NCBI RefSeq assembly: GCF_001544075.1 | Contig: NZ_BCNT01000004.1 | Coordinates: 186,001 to 250,000 of the forward strand | Direction: 5' to 3' | Length of the DNA: 64,000 bases | DNA from: Comamonas terrae | GTDB lineage: Bacteria; Pseudomonadota; Gammaproteobacteria; Burkholderiales; Burkholderiaceae_C | Shown here: positions 50,191 to 58,318 of the stretch, in pieces | Layout of the letters: each line of letters starts with the position of its first letter | Numbering within the stretch: the first letter of the stretch is position 1 | Made by a program: the position numbers and the translations under genes | Notes under the pieces: generated by a model | Databases searched by the model: none | What the model was told of the DNA's origin: nothing | The model's input: only the letters and a program-made list of their open reading frames with translations

Positions 50191-51356
50191 TCAAGCAATG
50201 GACAGCGATGGGCGCGGTGGCACTGGCCGCCGCGACGGCCGGTGGCGGCGCAATGGCGCAGGACAAGATCAAGGTCGGCTTCATGCTGCCCTTCAGCGGC
50301 ACCTATGCGGCGCTGGGCAATGCCATCGAGAACGGTTTCCGCATGCACGTGGCCGAGCAGGGCGGCAAGCTGGGCGGACGAGAGATCGAGTTCTTCAAGG
50401 TCGACGACGAATCGGACCCGGCCAAGGCCACGGACAACGTCAACCGCCTGATCAAGCGCGACAAGGTGGACGTGATCGTGGGTACCGTGCACTCGGGCGT
50501 GGCCATGGCCATGGCGCGCGCGGCCAAGGAAAGCGGCACCGTGCTCATCGTGCCCAATGCCGGCGCCGACGCCGTGACCGGGCCCATGTGCGCGCCCAAC
50601 ATCTTCCGCTCCTCGTTCAGCAACTGGCAGTCGGCCTATCCCATGGGCGTGGTCGCGGCCAAGCAGGAGGGCAAGAAGACCGCCATGACCATCACCTGGA
50701 AGTACGCGGCCGGCGACGAGATCACGGGCGGCTTCAAGGAAGGCTTCGAAAAGAGCGGCGGCAAGGTCGTCAAGCAGCTGACCTTGCCTTTCCCCAACGT
50801 GGAGTTCCAGGCGCTGTTGACCGAGATCGCCGCGGCCAAGCCCGATGCCGTGTTCGCCTTCTTCGCCGGCGCGGGTGCCGTCAAGTTCGTCAAGGACTAC
50901 CATGCGGCCGGTCTGTCCAAGACCATTCCGCTGTACGGCGCGGGCTTCCTCACCGACGGCACGCTGGATGCACAGGGCGAAGCGGCCCAGGGCATGCTGA
51001 CTACGCTGCACTATGCGGACGAGCTGGGCACCGAGCGCGACAAGACCTTCCGTACCAATTACGCCAAGAGCTACAAGCTCATGCCCGATGTCTATGCGGT
51101 GCAGGGCTACGACGCGGCGCAGATGCTGGCCGTGGGCCTGAAGGCTGCGGGCGGCGACATCGGCAAGAAGGACGTGTTCCGCACCGCGATCGAGAAAGCC
51201 ACCATCCCCAGCCCGCGCGGCGACTTCACGCTGAGCAAGGCCCACAATCCGGTGCAAGACATGTACCTGCGCAAGGTCGAAGGCAAGGAGAACAGGAAGA
51301 TCAGCGTGGCCATGAAGGCCCTGGCCGACCCTGCGCGCGGCTGCCGCATGCAGTAA
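50187..51356 (+). CDS. Branched-chain/aromatic ABC transporter periplasmic binding protein (LivJ-like)
   Basis: A 389-residue type I periplasmic binding protein with signal peptide (KQWTAMGAVALAAATAGGG, cleavage near AMAQD). IKVGFMLPFSGTYAALG and VIVGTVHSGVAMAMA are the ligand-loop blocks, and YAVQGYDAAQMLAVGL closes the second lobe. In this operon it probably binds benzoate or a relative. It is coupled to the hydrolase gene by a 4-bp overlap, with GAGGAGACA upstream, and starts a five-gene transporter set. Confidence 0.93.
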   Translation: MIKQWTAMGAVALAAATAGGGAMAQDKIKVGFMLPFSGTYAALGNAIENGFRMHVAEQGGKLGGREIEFFKVDDESDPAKATDNVNRLIKRDKVDVIVGTVHSGVAMAMARAAKESGTVLIVPNAGADAVTGPMCAPNIFRSSFSNWQSAYPMGVVAAKQEGKKTAMTITWKYAAGDEITGGFKEGFEKSGGKVVKQLTLPFPNVEFQALLTEIAAAKPDAVFAFFAGAGAVKFVKDYHAAGLSKTIPLYGAGFLTDGTLDAQGEAAQGMLTTLHYADELGTERDKTFRTNYAKSYKLMPDVYAVQGYDAAQMLAVGLKAAGGDIGKKDVFRTAIEKATIPSPRGDFTLSKAHNPVQDMYLRKVEGKENRKISVAMKALADPARGCRMQ

Positions 51357-51386
51357 GGCCCTCCGCATTTCATCGCAAGGACTGCC

Positions 51387-52256
51387 GTGGATTTCGCCAC
51401 CTTTCTGGTGCAGTGCCTGAACGCTGTTCAGTACGGGCTGCTGCTGTTTCTGCTGGCCTCGGGCCTGACGTTGATCTTCGGCATCATGGGGGTGATCAAT
51501 CTCGCCCACGGCAGTTTCTACATGATCGGCGCCTATATGGCGTTCGCGCTGGCCCCCGTCCTGGGCCAGCATTTCGTCACCATGCTGCTGGTCGGCACGG
51601 TGCTGGCAGTGGCCATAGGCTATGTGCTCGAGTGGGCCTTCTTCAGCTTTCTCTATGAGCGCGAGCACCTGCAGCAGGTGCTGATGACCTTCGGCCTGAT
51701 CCTGGTGTTCGAGGAGCTGCGCGCCCTGCTGTTCGGCAACGACGTGCACGGCGTGCAGCTGCCCGGATGGCTGGCCGGCAGCTTCTCGCTGGCCGGCCTC
51801 ATGAGCTACCCCTGGTACCGCATCTTCGCCTCGGCGGCCTGCCTGGTGGTGGCGCTGGCGCTGTACTGGGTGGTCAACCGCACGCGCCTGGGCATGATGG
51901 TGCGCGCGGGTGCCAGCAACCGCGACATGGTGCGCGGCCTGGGCATCGACATCCAGCGCCTGTACCGCATCGTGTTCGCCATGGGCGTGGCGCTGGCCGC
52001 GCTGGCGGGCATGATCGCCGCGCCCATGAGCTCGGTCTACCCCAACATGGGCTCCAGCGTGCTCATCATCTGCTTCGTGGTGGTCGTCATCGGCGGCATA
52101 GGCTCGATCACGGGCGCGCTGCTGGCATCGCTGCTCGTGGGCTTTGTCGATACCTTCGGCAAGGTGTTCTTCCAGGAGCTCAGCGGCATGAGCATCTACC
52201 TGCTCATGGCCATTGTCCTGGTATGGCGGCCCGAGGGCCTGATGGGCAAGCGATGA
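51387..52256 (+). CDS. Branched-chain/aromatic ABC transporter permease (LivH-like)
   Basis: A 289-residue inner-membrane permease with about eight hydrophobic segments. GVINLAHGSFYMIGAYMAF is the LivH opening block and GGIGSITGALLASLLVGFVD the cytosolic coupling region. The start is GTG, with AAGG 7 bp upstream. It pairs with the LivM-like permease gene downstream, from which it is separated by a 187-bp gap filled mostly by an R2 repeat. Confidence 0.93.
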   Translation: MDFATFLVQCLNAVQYGLLLFLLASGLTLIFGIMGVINLAHGSFYMIGAYMAFALAPVLGQHFVTMLLVGTVLAVAIGYVLEWAFFSFLYEREHLQQVLMTFGLILVFEELRALLFGNDVHGVQLPGWLAGSFSLAGLMSYPWYRIFASAACLVVALALYWVVNRTRLGMMVRAGASNRDMVRGLGIDIQRLYRIVFAMGVALAALAGMIAAPMSSVYPNMGSSVLIICFVVVVIGGIGSITGALLASLLVGFVDTFGKVFFQELSGMSIYLLMAIVLVWRPEGLMGKR

Positions 52257-52262
52257 AAAAAC

Positions 52263-52406
52263 ACCCCCTGTGTCGCTTCGCGCCTTCCCCGTTGCACATC
52301 GCCCTCTCTCGCCACGCGGGAGGGGGACAACCCCTTCGCTGGGGCAGCCCCTGCTGCGGGGCGGCGCGGCCGGCTCAGGCCCTTGCCCGGTGTTCCTTGC
52401 TTGGTT
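52263..52406. repeat. R2 dispersed repeat, copy 4, inside the transporter operon
   Basis: CCCCCTGTGTCGCTTCGCGC, GGGAGGGGGACAACCCCTTC, GCTGCGGGGCGGCGCGGCCG and TTGCCCGGTGTTCC. It has an internal GCCCTCTCTCGCCACGCGGG section as in copy 1 and thus is longer. It lies between the livH-like and livM-like genes, where it could fold in the polycistronic mRNA. Confidence 0.8.
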
Positions 52407-52443
52407 CACGCCAGTTTTACATGCAGTGCAAGGAGCCACTGAT

Positions 52444-53517
52444 ATGAGCAACACATCCTCCACGCCGCTGCCCCAGTCCAACCAGGCCTATGCCGAAGCC
52501 CCTTCGGTGAGCGGCAGGAGCCGGCCTGCGCGCTCGCACAGCCTGCTGGCCGGCGTGCTGCTGCCGCTGCTGGCGGCCGTGGCCCTGGGGCTTGCCCAGC
52601 CGTTCTGGTCATCCTATCTGTCGGATCTGGTGGTCAAGATCATGATCCTGGCCATCTTCGCGCTCAGCCTGCACATCCTCGTGGGCGGAGCCGGCCTCGT
52701 GAGCCTGGGCCATGCGGCCTTCTTCGGCATAGGCGCCTACGCGGCCGTGCTGGCCGCCACGCCCGACAGCAGCAATTTCGCGCTCATGCTGGGGGCTGCG
52801 GTCGCGGCCTCGGCACTGTATGCGCTGGTGGTGGGAGCGCTGAGCCTGCGCACCCGCGGCGTGTACTTCATCATGGTGACGCTGGCCTTCGCGCAAATGG
52901 CGTTCTTCGTGTTCCACGACACCAATATCGGCGGCGGCAGCGACGGCATCTACCTCATGGTGCGGCCGTCGCTGGGCGCGCTGGACATGGAGAGCGCCGG
53001 CACCCGCTACTACGTGGTGCTGGCCGCGCTGGTGCTGGTCTATGCCTTCATCGGCATGCTGCGCCACTCGCGCTTCGGCGCCGCGCTGGCCGGCATCCGC
53101 GTCAACGAGCAGCGCATGCGCGCGGCAGGCTTTGCGACCTACTGGTACAAGCTGGCGGGCTTCGTGATCGCCGGTGCGCTGGCCGGCGTCGCGGGCTTTC
53201 TGCTGGCGGCGCGCGACGGCGTGGTCAACCCCGAGCTGCTGGCCTGGCACCATTCGGGCGAAGTGCTGCTGATGCTCATCCTCGGCGGCATAGGCTCGCT
53301 GCGCGGTGCCGTCATCGGCACGGTGGCCTTCGTGGTGCTCAAGGAGCTGCTGAGCACCCAGGCCGTGGTGGGCAACCTGGCCGACCACTGGCAACTGACG
53401 CTGGGCCTGGCCATCATCGCCCTCGTGGCCCTGCTGCCCAAGGGCCTCATGGGCCTGGGCGAGCAATGGCGCCAGTGGCGCGACCGCTCACGCAGCAAAG
53501 GAGCACACCATGGCTGA
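52444..53517 (+). CDS. Branched-chain/aromatic ABC transporter permease (LivM-like)
   Basis: A 357-residue permease with a 35-residue polar N-terminal tail and eight to ten hydrophobic segments. GLVSLGHAAFFGIGAYAAV is the LivM signature; LGGIGSLRGAVIGTVAFV is the coupling loop. AAGGAG is 12 bp before the ATG. Its 3' end overlaps the livG-like gene by 8 bp. It forms the membrane channel with the livH-like protein. Confidence 0.93.
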   Translation: MSNTSSTPLPQSNQAYAEAPSVSGRSRPARSHSLLAGVLLPLLAAVALGLAQPFWSSYLSDLVVKIMILAIFALSLHILVGGAGLVSLGHAAFFGIGAYAAVLAATPDSSNFALMLGAAVAASALYALVVGALSLRTRGVYFIMVTLAFAQMAFFVFHDTNIGGGSDGIYLMVRPSLGALDMESAGTRYYVVLAALVLVYAFIGMLRHSRFGAALAGIRVNEQRMRAAGFATYWYKLAGFVIAGALAGVAGFLLAARDGVVNPELLAWHHSGEVLLMLILGGIGSLRGAVIGTVAFVVLKELLSTQAVVGNLADHWQLTLGLAIIALVALLPKGLMGLGEQWRQWRDRSRSKGAHHG

Positions 53518-54268
53518 AGCCCGACTGGCCGTGCGCGGCCTCACGCGCCGCTTCGGCGGCCTGACCGCGGTAAGCGGCGTGGACCTGGACCTGCACGATG
53601 GCGAAGTCCACGCCGTCATCGGCACCAACGGCGCAGGCAAATCCACCTTGATCAACATGCTCTCGGGCGAGATAGCGGCCAGCGAAGGCACGATCCGGCT
53701 CGAAGGCCGGGACGTCACGCGCATGCCCCAGCCGCGCCGCGCCAAGGCGGGCTTGGGCCGCAGCTACCAGCGCACCACCATCTTTCCTGAATTCACCGTG
53801 CTCGAGAACTGCCGGCTTACCGCCCAGGCGCAGATGCGCCCGCGCCCCTGGCGCATCTGGGAGCCTGCACAGCGCTGCCAGGCCAGCCTCGAGCGCGCGC
53901 AGGAGGCCCTGGTCCGCGCGGGACTGGCCGAGCAGGCGCAGCGCAGCGCGGGCAGCCTGAGCCACGGCGCCAAGCGCCAGCTCGAGGTGGCCATGTGCCT
54001 GGCCACCGGGCCGCGCGTGCTGCTGCTGGACGAGCCGCTGGCCGGCATGGGCGCTGAGGAGACCGAGCGCATGCTGGGTCTGCTGCAGGAACTGAAGACA
54101 GGCCACGCCGTGCTGCTCGTGGAACACGACATGGATGCGGTGTTCCGCATCGCCGACCGCATCACCGTCATGGTCAACGGCAGCGTGGTGGCCAGCGGCA
54201 CGCCGGCGCAGATCCGCGTCGATCCCGTGGTGCGCATCGCCTATCTGGGAGAGGAAGAACATGCTTGA
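53510..54268 (+). CDS. ABC transporter ATPase (LivG-like)
   Basis: A 252-residue ATPase. Walker A is GTNGAGKSTLINML, the signature LSHGAKRQLEVAMCLA has the LivG form, and Walker B is VLLLDEPLAGMG. LTRRFGGLTAVSGVDLDLHD opens the protein as in LivG. It would power the upstream permeases with LivF. Overlaps on both sides (8 bp each) show tight coupling. Confidence 0.94.
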   Translation: MAEARLAVRGLTRRFGGLTAVSGVDLDLHDGEVHAVIGTNGAGKSTLINMLSGEIAASEGTIRLEGRDVTRMPQPRRAKAGLGRSYQRTTIFPEFTVLENCRLTAQAQMRPRPWRIWEPAQRCQASLERAQEALVRAGLAEQAQRSAGSLSHGAKRQLEVAMCLATGPRVLLLDEPLAGMGAEETERMLGLLQELKTGHAVLLVEHDMDAVFRIADRITVMVNGSVVASGTPAQIRVDPVVRIAYLGEEEHA

Positions 54269-54992
54269 GGCCGCACCCCATGCCGGCGCCCTGTTCGGCG
54301 TGCGGGACCTGCACACCTATTACGGCGACAGCCACATCCTGCACGGCGTCTCGCTGGACCTGCCCGAGGGCAGGGCCGTGGGCCTGCTGGGCCGCAACGG
54401 CATGGGCAAGACCACGCTGATCCGCACGCTCATGGGCTATGTGCGCGCGCGCTCGGGGCAGGTGCTGGCGCAGGGACGCGATGTCACGGGCGCGCCGCCC
54501 GAGAAGATGGCGCGCTCGGGCATTGGCTACGTGCCCGAGGGGCGCGGCGTGTTTCCCAACCTGTCGGTCCGGGAGAATCTTGTGATGAGCGCGCGCGCGG
54601 GCCTGGACGGCCGCAGGCCGTGGACGCTGGAGCGCGTGCTCGAGACCTTTCCGCGCCTGAAGGAGCGCCTGTCCAACGGCGGCCACCAGCTCTCGGGCGG
54701 CGAGCAGCAGATGGTCTCCATAGGCCGCGCGCTCATGACCAATCCGCGCCTCATGATCCTGGACGAGGCCACCGAGGGCCTGGCCCCGCTGGTGGTGGCC
54801 GAAATCTGGCGCGTGATCGCCGAGATCCGCCGCACCGGCATTTCCACCCTCATCGTGGACCGCGACTACAAGAAGGTGCTGGCCCATACGGACCACGCCG
54901 TGGTCATGGAAAAGGGGCGGCTGGCGCTGCAATCGGATTCGGCCGCCCTGCTGGCCAGGCCGGAGCAGCTCTCGGCGCTGCTGGGGGTTTGA
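54261..54992 (+). CDS. ABC transporter ATPase (LivF-like)
   Basis: A 243-residue ATPase. LHTYYGDSHILHGVSLDL starts the core, Walker A is GRNGMGKTTLIRTL, GYVPEGRGVFPNLSVREN is the LivF Q-loop region, and LSGGEQQMVSIGRAL is the signature. The switch segment reads VDRDYKKVL where most LivF proteins have VEQN, a small departure. It ends the DUF4863-boxD-bclA-hydrolase-liv unit. No terminator was found directly after it. Confidence 0.93.
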   Translation: MLEAAPHAGALFGVRDLHTYYGDSHILHGVSLDLPEGRAVGLLGRNGMGKTTLIRTLMGYVRARSGQVLAQGRDVTGAPPEKMARSGIGYVPEGRGVFPNLSVRENLVMSARAGLDGRRPWTLERVLETFPRLKERLSNGGHQLSGGEQQMVSIGRALMTNPRLMILDEATEGLAPLVVAEIWRVIAEIRRTGISTLIVDRDYKKVLAHTDHAVVMEKGRLALQSDSAALLARPEQLSALLGV

Positions 54993-55219
54993 AGGTATCC
55001 GCTGGCCCCCCTTTTGTCCGCGCCTGTGGCACGTCATCCAGGCTGTGGGCAACGCTGCCGTAGGACGGCGTTGCTTCGTGCTCTGACTTGCCGCCGTTTG
55101 TTCGAGCGGAGCGGCTATGCCGCGCAGCGAGTTGGGCGGCACCACAGACTGGATGGCGTGACGCAGGTTTACCCCGGAGCGTAGCGCAGGGGCCGCAGGC
55201 AATGGGGCGTGTTCTTTTG

Positions 55220-55251
55220 CCTCCTTTGCTTGCACGAGCAAGAAAAGGAGG
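55220..55251. repeat. Hairpin repeat R4 in a 393-bp gene-free stretch
   Basis: CCTCCTTTGCTTGC-ACGA-GCAAGAAAAGGAGG is a 14-bp stem with one mismatch, preceded by GTTCTTTTG and followed by CGCCGGGGCGAGACCCGG. I recognise similar hairpins between genes in this bacterial family. The whole gap 54993-55385 shows no supported gene and has several short GC-rich inverted words, consistent with repeat debris. Confidence 0.6.
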
Positions 55252-55385
55252 TCACCCGCCGGGGCGAGACCCGGCCTCTGTCGCAAGCAGTACTCAAGCG
55301 CCGCAGGTGCAGCCCAAAGGGCAGGGGAGAGGAAGTCGCACGAGCCTTCGCTACGCTCGACCTGAGAGTGCAGCAACCACCGCTA

Positions 55386-55811
55386 TCAATTCTGAGGCGC
55401 CAGAATCGCCATGGTCAGACTGCAGTTGCAGGTGAGCTTGCCCTGCTCGTCATGCAGCTCGATGGCCCAGACGTGGGTGGTGCGGCCCAGGTGCACGGGG
55501 CGGGCCGTGCCGGTCACCCAGCCCTGGCGTGCGGCGCGCACGTGGTTGGCCGAGACGTTCAGGCCCACGCAGCGATGGCCTTCGGGAATGGAGCAGGCTG
55601 CGGCCACCGAGCCCAGGGTCTCGGCCAGCACCACGTTCACGCCGCCGTGCAGGATGCCGTAGGGCTGGCAGGTGCGCTCGTCCACGTGGATGCGGCCGCG
55701 GATGAAGTCGTCGCCGATCTCGGTGAGTTCGATGCCCAGGTGCGAGACCGCGGTGTTGGCGCCGGCGGCGTTCAGCGCTTCGAGATTCATTGCACGTGTC
55801 CAGATAGCCAT
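55386..55811 (-). CDS. Hotdog-fold acyl-CoA thioesterase, PaaI-like
   Basis: A 141-residue hotdog thioesterase. YGILHGGVNVVLAETLGSVA is the central helix block with the usual His-Gly-Gly and catalytic acid, and GLNVSANHVRAARQGWV the following strand. It would hydrolyse aryl or acyl-CoA thioesters in the cytosol; being near the box genes it may release CoA from stalled intermediates. The start at MAIWTRAM has AGGA upstream; a start seven codons earlier is possible. It follows a GFA gene by 17 bp. Confidence 0.88.
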   Translation of the reverse strand: MAIWTRAMNLEALNAAGANTAVSHLGIELTEIGDDFIRGRIHVDERTCQPYGILHGGVNVVLAETLGSVAAACSIPEGHRCVGLNVSANHVRAARQGWVTGTARPVHLGRTTHVWAIELHDEQGKLTCNCSLTMAILAPQN

Positions 55812-55828
55812 ATCGATCCTGTGTTTCG

Positions 55829-56296
55829 TCAATTAATGCGAGAGTTCTGTGTCGAGGCCTGCGCCATCGCTTCTTCATGCCGGGGCAAGCCATCCTCGGG
55901 CAAGGGCCACCAGGAGGCGCGCGAGGCCACATGCTGGTGACTGGCCAGCGAGGCCCTGCTTGGCTCGTCGAGCAGGCCGGCGCGTATGCGCAGCACACCG
56001 GCCGGACTGCTGCGCAGGCTGTAGACCGGCGAGCCGCATCGGGGGCAGAAAGCACGCAGCTTGCCAGGCGAGGATTCGAAGTGGCGCAACTGATCGCGCC
56101 CCGCAATCCAGCGGATTTGCTCCTGCCTTGCCGGGATATTGGTGGCCAGGGGGCCGCCCTGGGCTTTGCGGCACTGGCTGCAATGGCAGATTTGAATGCC
56201 GGCCAGTTCGCCATGGATCTCAAACCTCACCTGCCCGCATAGACAGGAGCCTGTGGTGACGGCCGTGGAGTCTTCCGGAATCTGGTGAATACGCAT
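55829..56296 (-). CDS. GFA/CENP-V family zinc protein
   Basis: A 155-residue protein with the zinc-binding cysteines of the GFA (glutathione-dependent formaldehyde-activating) fold: CLCGQVRFEIHG, CHCSQCRKAQGG and FCPRCGSPVYSL. Members are small zinc proteins; few have a known reaction. BoxC releases formate rather than formaldehyde, so no link to the box pathway is proposed. It is followed by the thioesterase gene on the same strand, probably as one transcript. Confidence 0.88.
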   Translation of the reverse strand: MRIHQIPEDSTAVTTGSCLCGQVRFEIHGELAGIQICHCSQCRKAQGGPLATNIPARQEQIRWIAGRDQLRHFESSPGKLRAFCPRCGSPVYSLRSSPAGVLRIRAGLLDEPSRASLASHQHVASRASWWPLPEDGLPRHEEAMAQASTQNSRIN

Positions 56297-56398
56297 GGCG
56301 CGAAACGGGTTGCATGAAAAATGACCCCCATGCTCCCCACTGTGCGTGGTTCGCAGCCCTTGCGGGCGGGGTTTTCCATCTTGGGTCGGCCCCACGAT

Positions 56399-56432
56399 GA
56401 AAAAAGGACGGCCTGAGACAGACCGTCCTTGA
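56399..56432 (-). terminator. Terminator after the CoA-transferase gene
   Basis: On the minus strand AAGGACGG and CCGTCCTT pair around a short loop and are followed by a T run (TTTTTTC). It lies about 140 bp after the succinyl-CoA:acetate CoA-transferase stop codon, beyond an R2 repeat. Confidence 0.8.
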
Positions 56433-56470
56433 TGCTACTGGATAAACGTATTTCGCCCAGCCGACGCTGC

Positions 56471-56566
56471 CTCGTCAGAGACACCGGGCAAGGTCCTGTC
56501 GCCCCGCCGCGAGGGCGTCGTCCCTCGGAGATCCCGGCCAGGAAGCCGCGCAGCGGCACAGGGCGT
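56471..56566. repeat. R2 dispersed repeat, copy 5 (inverted)
   Basis: On the minus strand the segment reads from CGCCCTGTGCCGCTGCGCGG through GGGACGACGCCCTCGCGGCG to TTGCCCGGTGTCTC. It follows the stop codon of the CoA-transferase gene by about 7 bp, the same 3' position seen in the other copies. Confidence 0.78.
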
Positions 56567-56572
56567 GAATGA

Positions 56573-58087
56573 TTAAACGCGCATGTCCCCGGTTTCCATG
56601 AAGCGCTCGTGCCACGACAGCGCTTCGCCCAGGATATGCGGCGTGTGCTGCGCGCCCTTCAGGCGGGCGCGGTCGAAATAGTCCTGCAGCCGGTCGCGGT
56701 AGTCGGGGTGGGCGCATCGGTCGATGATGACCTGGGCGCGCTGCTTGGGCGAGAGGCCGCGCAGGTCGGCCAAGCCCTGTTCGGTGACGATGATCTGCGT
56801 GTCGTGCTCGGTGTGGTCCACGTGCGAGCACATGGGCACGATGCAGCTGATCTTGCCGTCCTTGGCCACCGAGGGCGTGACGAAGAAGGACAGGTAGCCG
56901 TTGCGTGCGAAGTCGCCCGAGCCGCCGATGCCGTTCATCATGCCCGTGCCCATCACATGGGTGGAGTTGATGTTGCCGTAGATATCGGCCTCGATCATCG
57001 AGTTCATCGCGATGATGCCCAGGCGGCGCACCAGCTCGGGGTGGTTGGAGATCTCCTGCGGGCGCAGGATGATGCGATCGCGGTAGAAGTCGATGTGGTC
57101 CTCGAAGTCCTTGTACGCGGCGCCCGACAGCGAGATGGCCGTGGCCGAGGCGCGCGTCATCTTGCCTGCGCGCAGCAGGTCCAGCATGCCGTCCTGCAGC
57201 ACTTCGGTGAAGCCCAGCAGGTTCTCGAAGGGGCCGGTCAGCAGGCCCGCGAGCACGGCATTGGCCACATTGCCCACGCCCGACTGGATGGGCAGCATTT
57301 CCCTGGGCAGGCGGCCCATCTTCATCTCGTGCACGAGGAAGTCGATGATGTAGGAGGCGATCTTGTTGGAATTTTCGTCCGGCGTGGCAAAGACGTTGTC
57401 GCGGTCGCCCTTGTGGGTTTCGACGACGGCGACGACCTTGGCCGGATCCACGCGCAGATAGGGCTCGCCGATGCGGTTGTCGGCATGGGTCAGGCTGATG
57501 GGCACGCGGCGCGGCGGAATGGCCGTGCCGTAGTAGATGTCGTGCATGCCTTCCATCTTTGCGGGCGGCTTGGTGTTGACCTCGAGGATCACCTTGTCGG
57601 CGATCTCCAGCCAGGTCTTGTTGTTGCCCACGGCCGTGGAGGGGATCAGGCGGCCGTCCTCGGTCACGCCCAGCACCTCGACCACGGCGACATGCATAGG
57701 GCCCAGAAAGCCGAACCATGCATGCTGGGCCACGTGCGACAGGTGCATGTCGATGAAGTCGATCTCGCCCGCATTCACGGCCTTGCGGGCCGTGGGATCG
57801 GTGTTGAACGGCAGGCGCTGGCCTATGGCCTGGGCCTCGGCCATCACGCCATCGCATTCGGCCGCAGTGGAGGCGCCGGTCCAGACATTGATCCTGTAGG
57901 GCTTGCCGGCCGCATGCTCGGCCCGGGCGCGTGCGGCGATGGCCTGGGGCAGGGCCTTGGGGTAGCCGGCGCCGGTGAAGCCGCTCATGCCGACATTGGT
58001 GCCGTGGGGGATCAGTTCGGCGGCCTGTTCGGCCGTCATGATGCGCGAAAGAAAATCCGGATAGCGAACGCGATCTGCGATGGACAT
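56573..58087 (-). CDS. Succinyl-CoA:acetate CoA-transferase / acetyl-CoA hydrolase family
   Basis: A 504-residue class I CoA transferase. GTNVGMSGFTGAGYPKALP is the opening, GVGNVANAVLAGLL a CoA-binding block, and the Glu in IEADIYGNINSTHVMG is the likely covalent residue. It fits the AarC/Cat1/ACH1 group that exchanges CoA between succinate and acetate, useful when the box pathway makes acetyl-CoA and succinyl-CoA. GGAGA precedes MSIADRVR. An R2 repeat and terminator follow. Confidence 0.92.
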   Translation of the reverse strand: MSIADRVRYPDFLSRIMTAEQAAELIPHGTNVGMSGFTGAGYPKALPQAIAARARAEHAAGKPYRINVWTGASTAAECDGVMAEAQAIGQRLPFNTDPTARKAVNAGEIDFIDMHLSHVAQHAWFGFLGPMHVAVVEVLGVTEDGRLIPSTAVGNNKTWLEIADKVILEVNTKPPAKMEGMHDIYYGTAIPPRRVPISLTHADNRIGEPYLRVDPAKVVAVVETHKGDRDNVFATPDENSNKIASYIIDFLVHEMKMGRLPREMLPIQSGVGNVANAVLAGLLTGPFENLLGFTEVLQDGMLDLLRAGKMTRASATAISLSGAAYKDFEDHIDFYRDRIILRPQEISNHPELVRRLGIIAMNSMIEADIYGNINSTHVMGTGMMNGIGGSGDFARNGYLSFFVTPSVAKDGKISCIVPMCSHVDHTEHDTQIIVTEQGLADLRGLSPKQRAQVIIDRCAHPDYRDRLQDYFDRARLKGAQHTPHILGEALSWHERFMETGDMRV

Positions 58088-58184
58088 GGAAGTCTCCAAC
58101 TACAGAGGCTCCGGTCGGGCACGCGGGCCTGCCATCGCGGGCGGTGGCTTTCTGGGTCCATGCACTGCGCCTAGCCGGCACCTC

Positions 58185-58212
58185 AAAAAAAACCGCCCGG
58201 TCAGGGGCGGTG
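58185..58212 (-). terminator. Terminator after the NCS2 permease gene
   Basis: On the minus strand ACCGCCC and GGGCGGT pair around a CTGACC loop and are followed by eight T. Confidence 0.88.
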
Positions 58213-58318
58213 TATCTCCAGCGGGAAATGGTAACAGCGCGGAACGCGACGTCGGGGTTTCCCCGCAAAGGCCCCGCGCTGCTGTCAAGGGAATGTTTCC
58301 CCGGTTACATGGCGGCGC

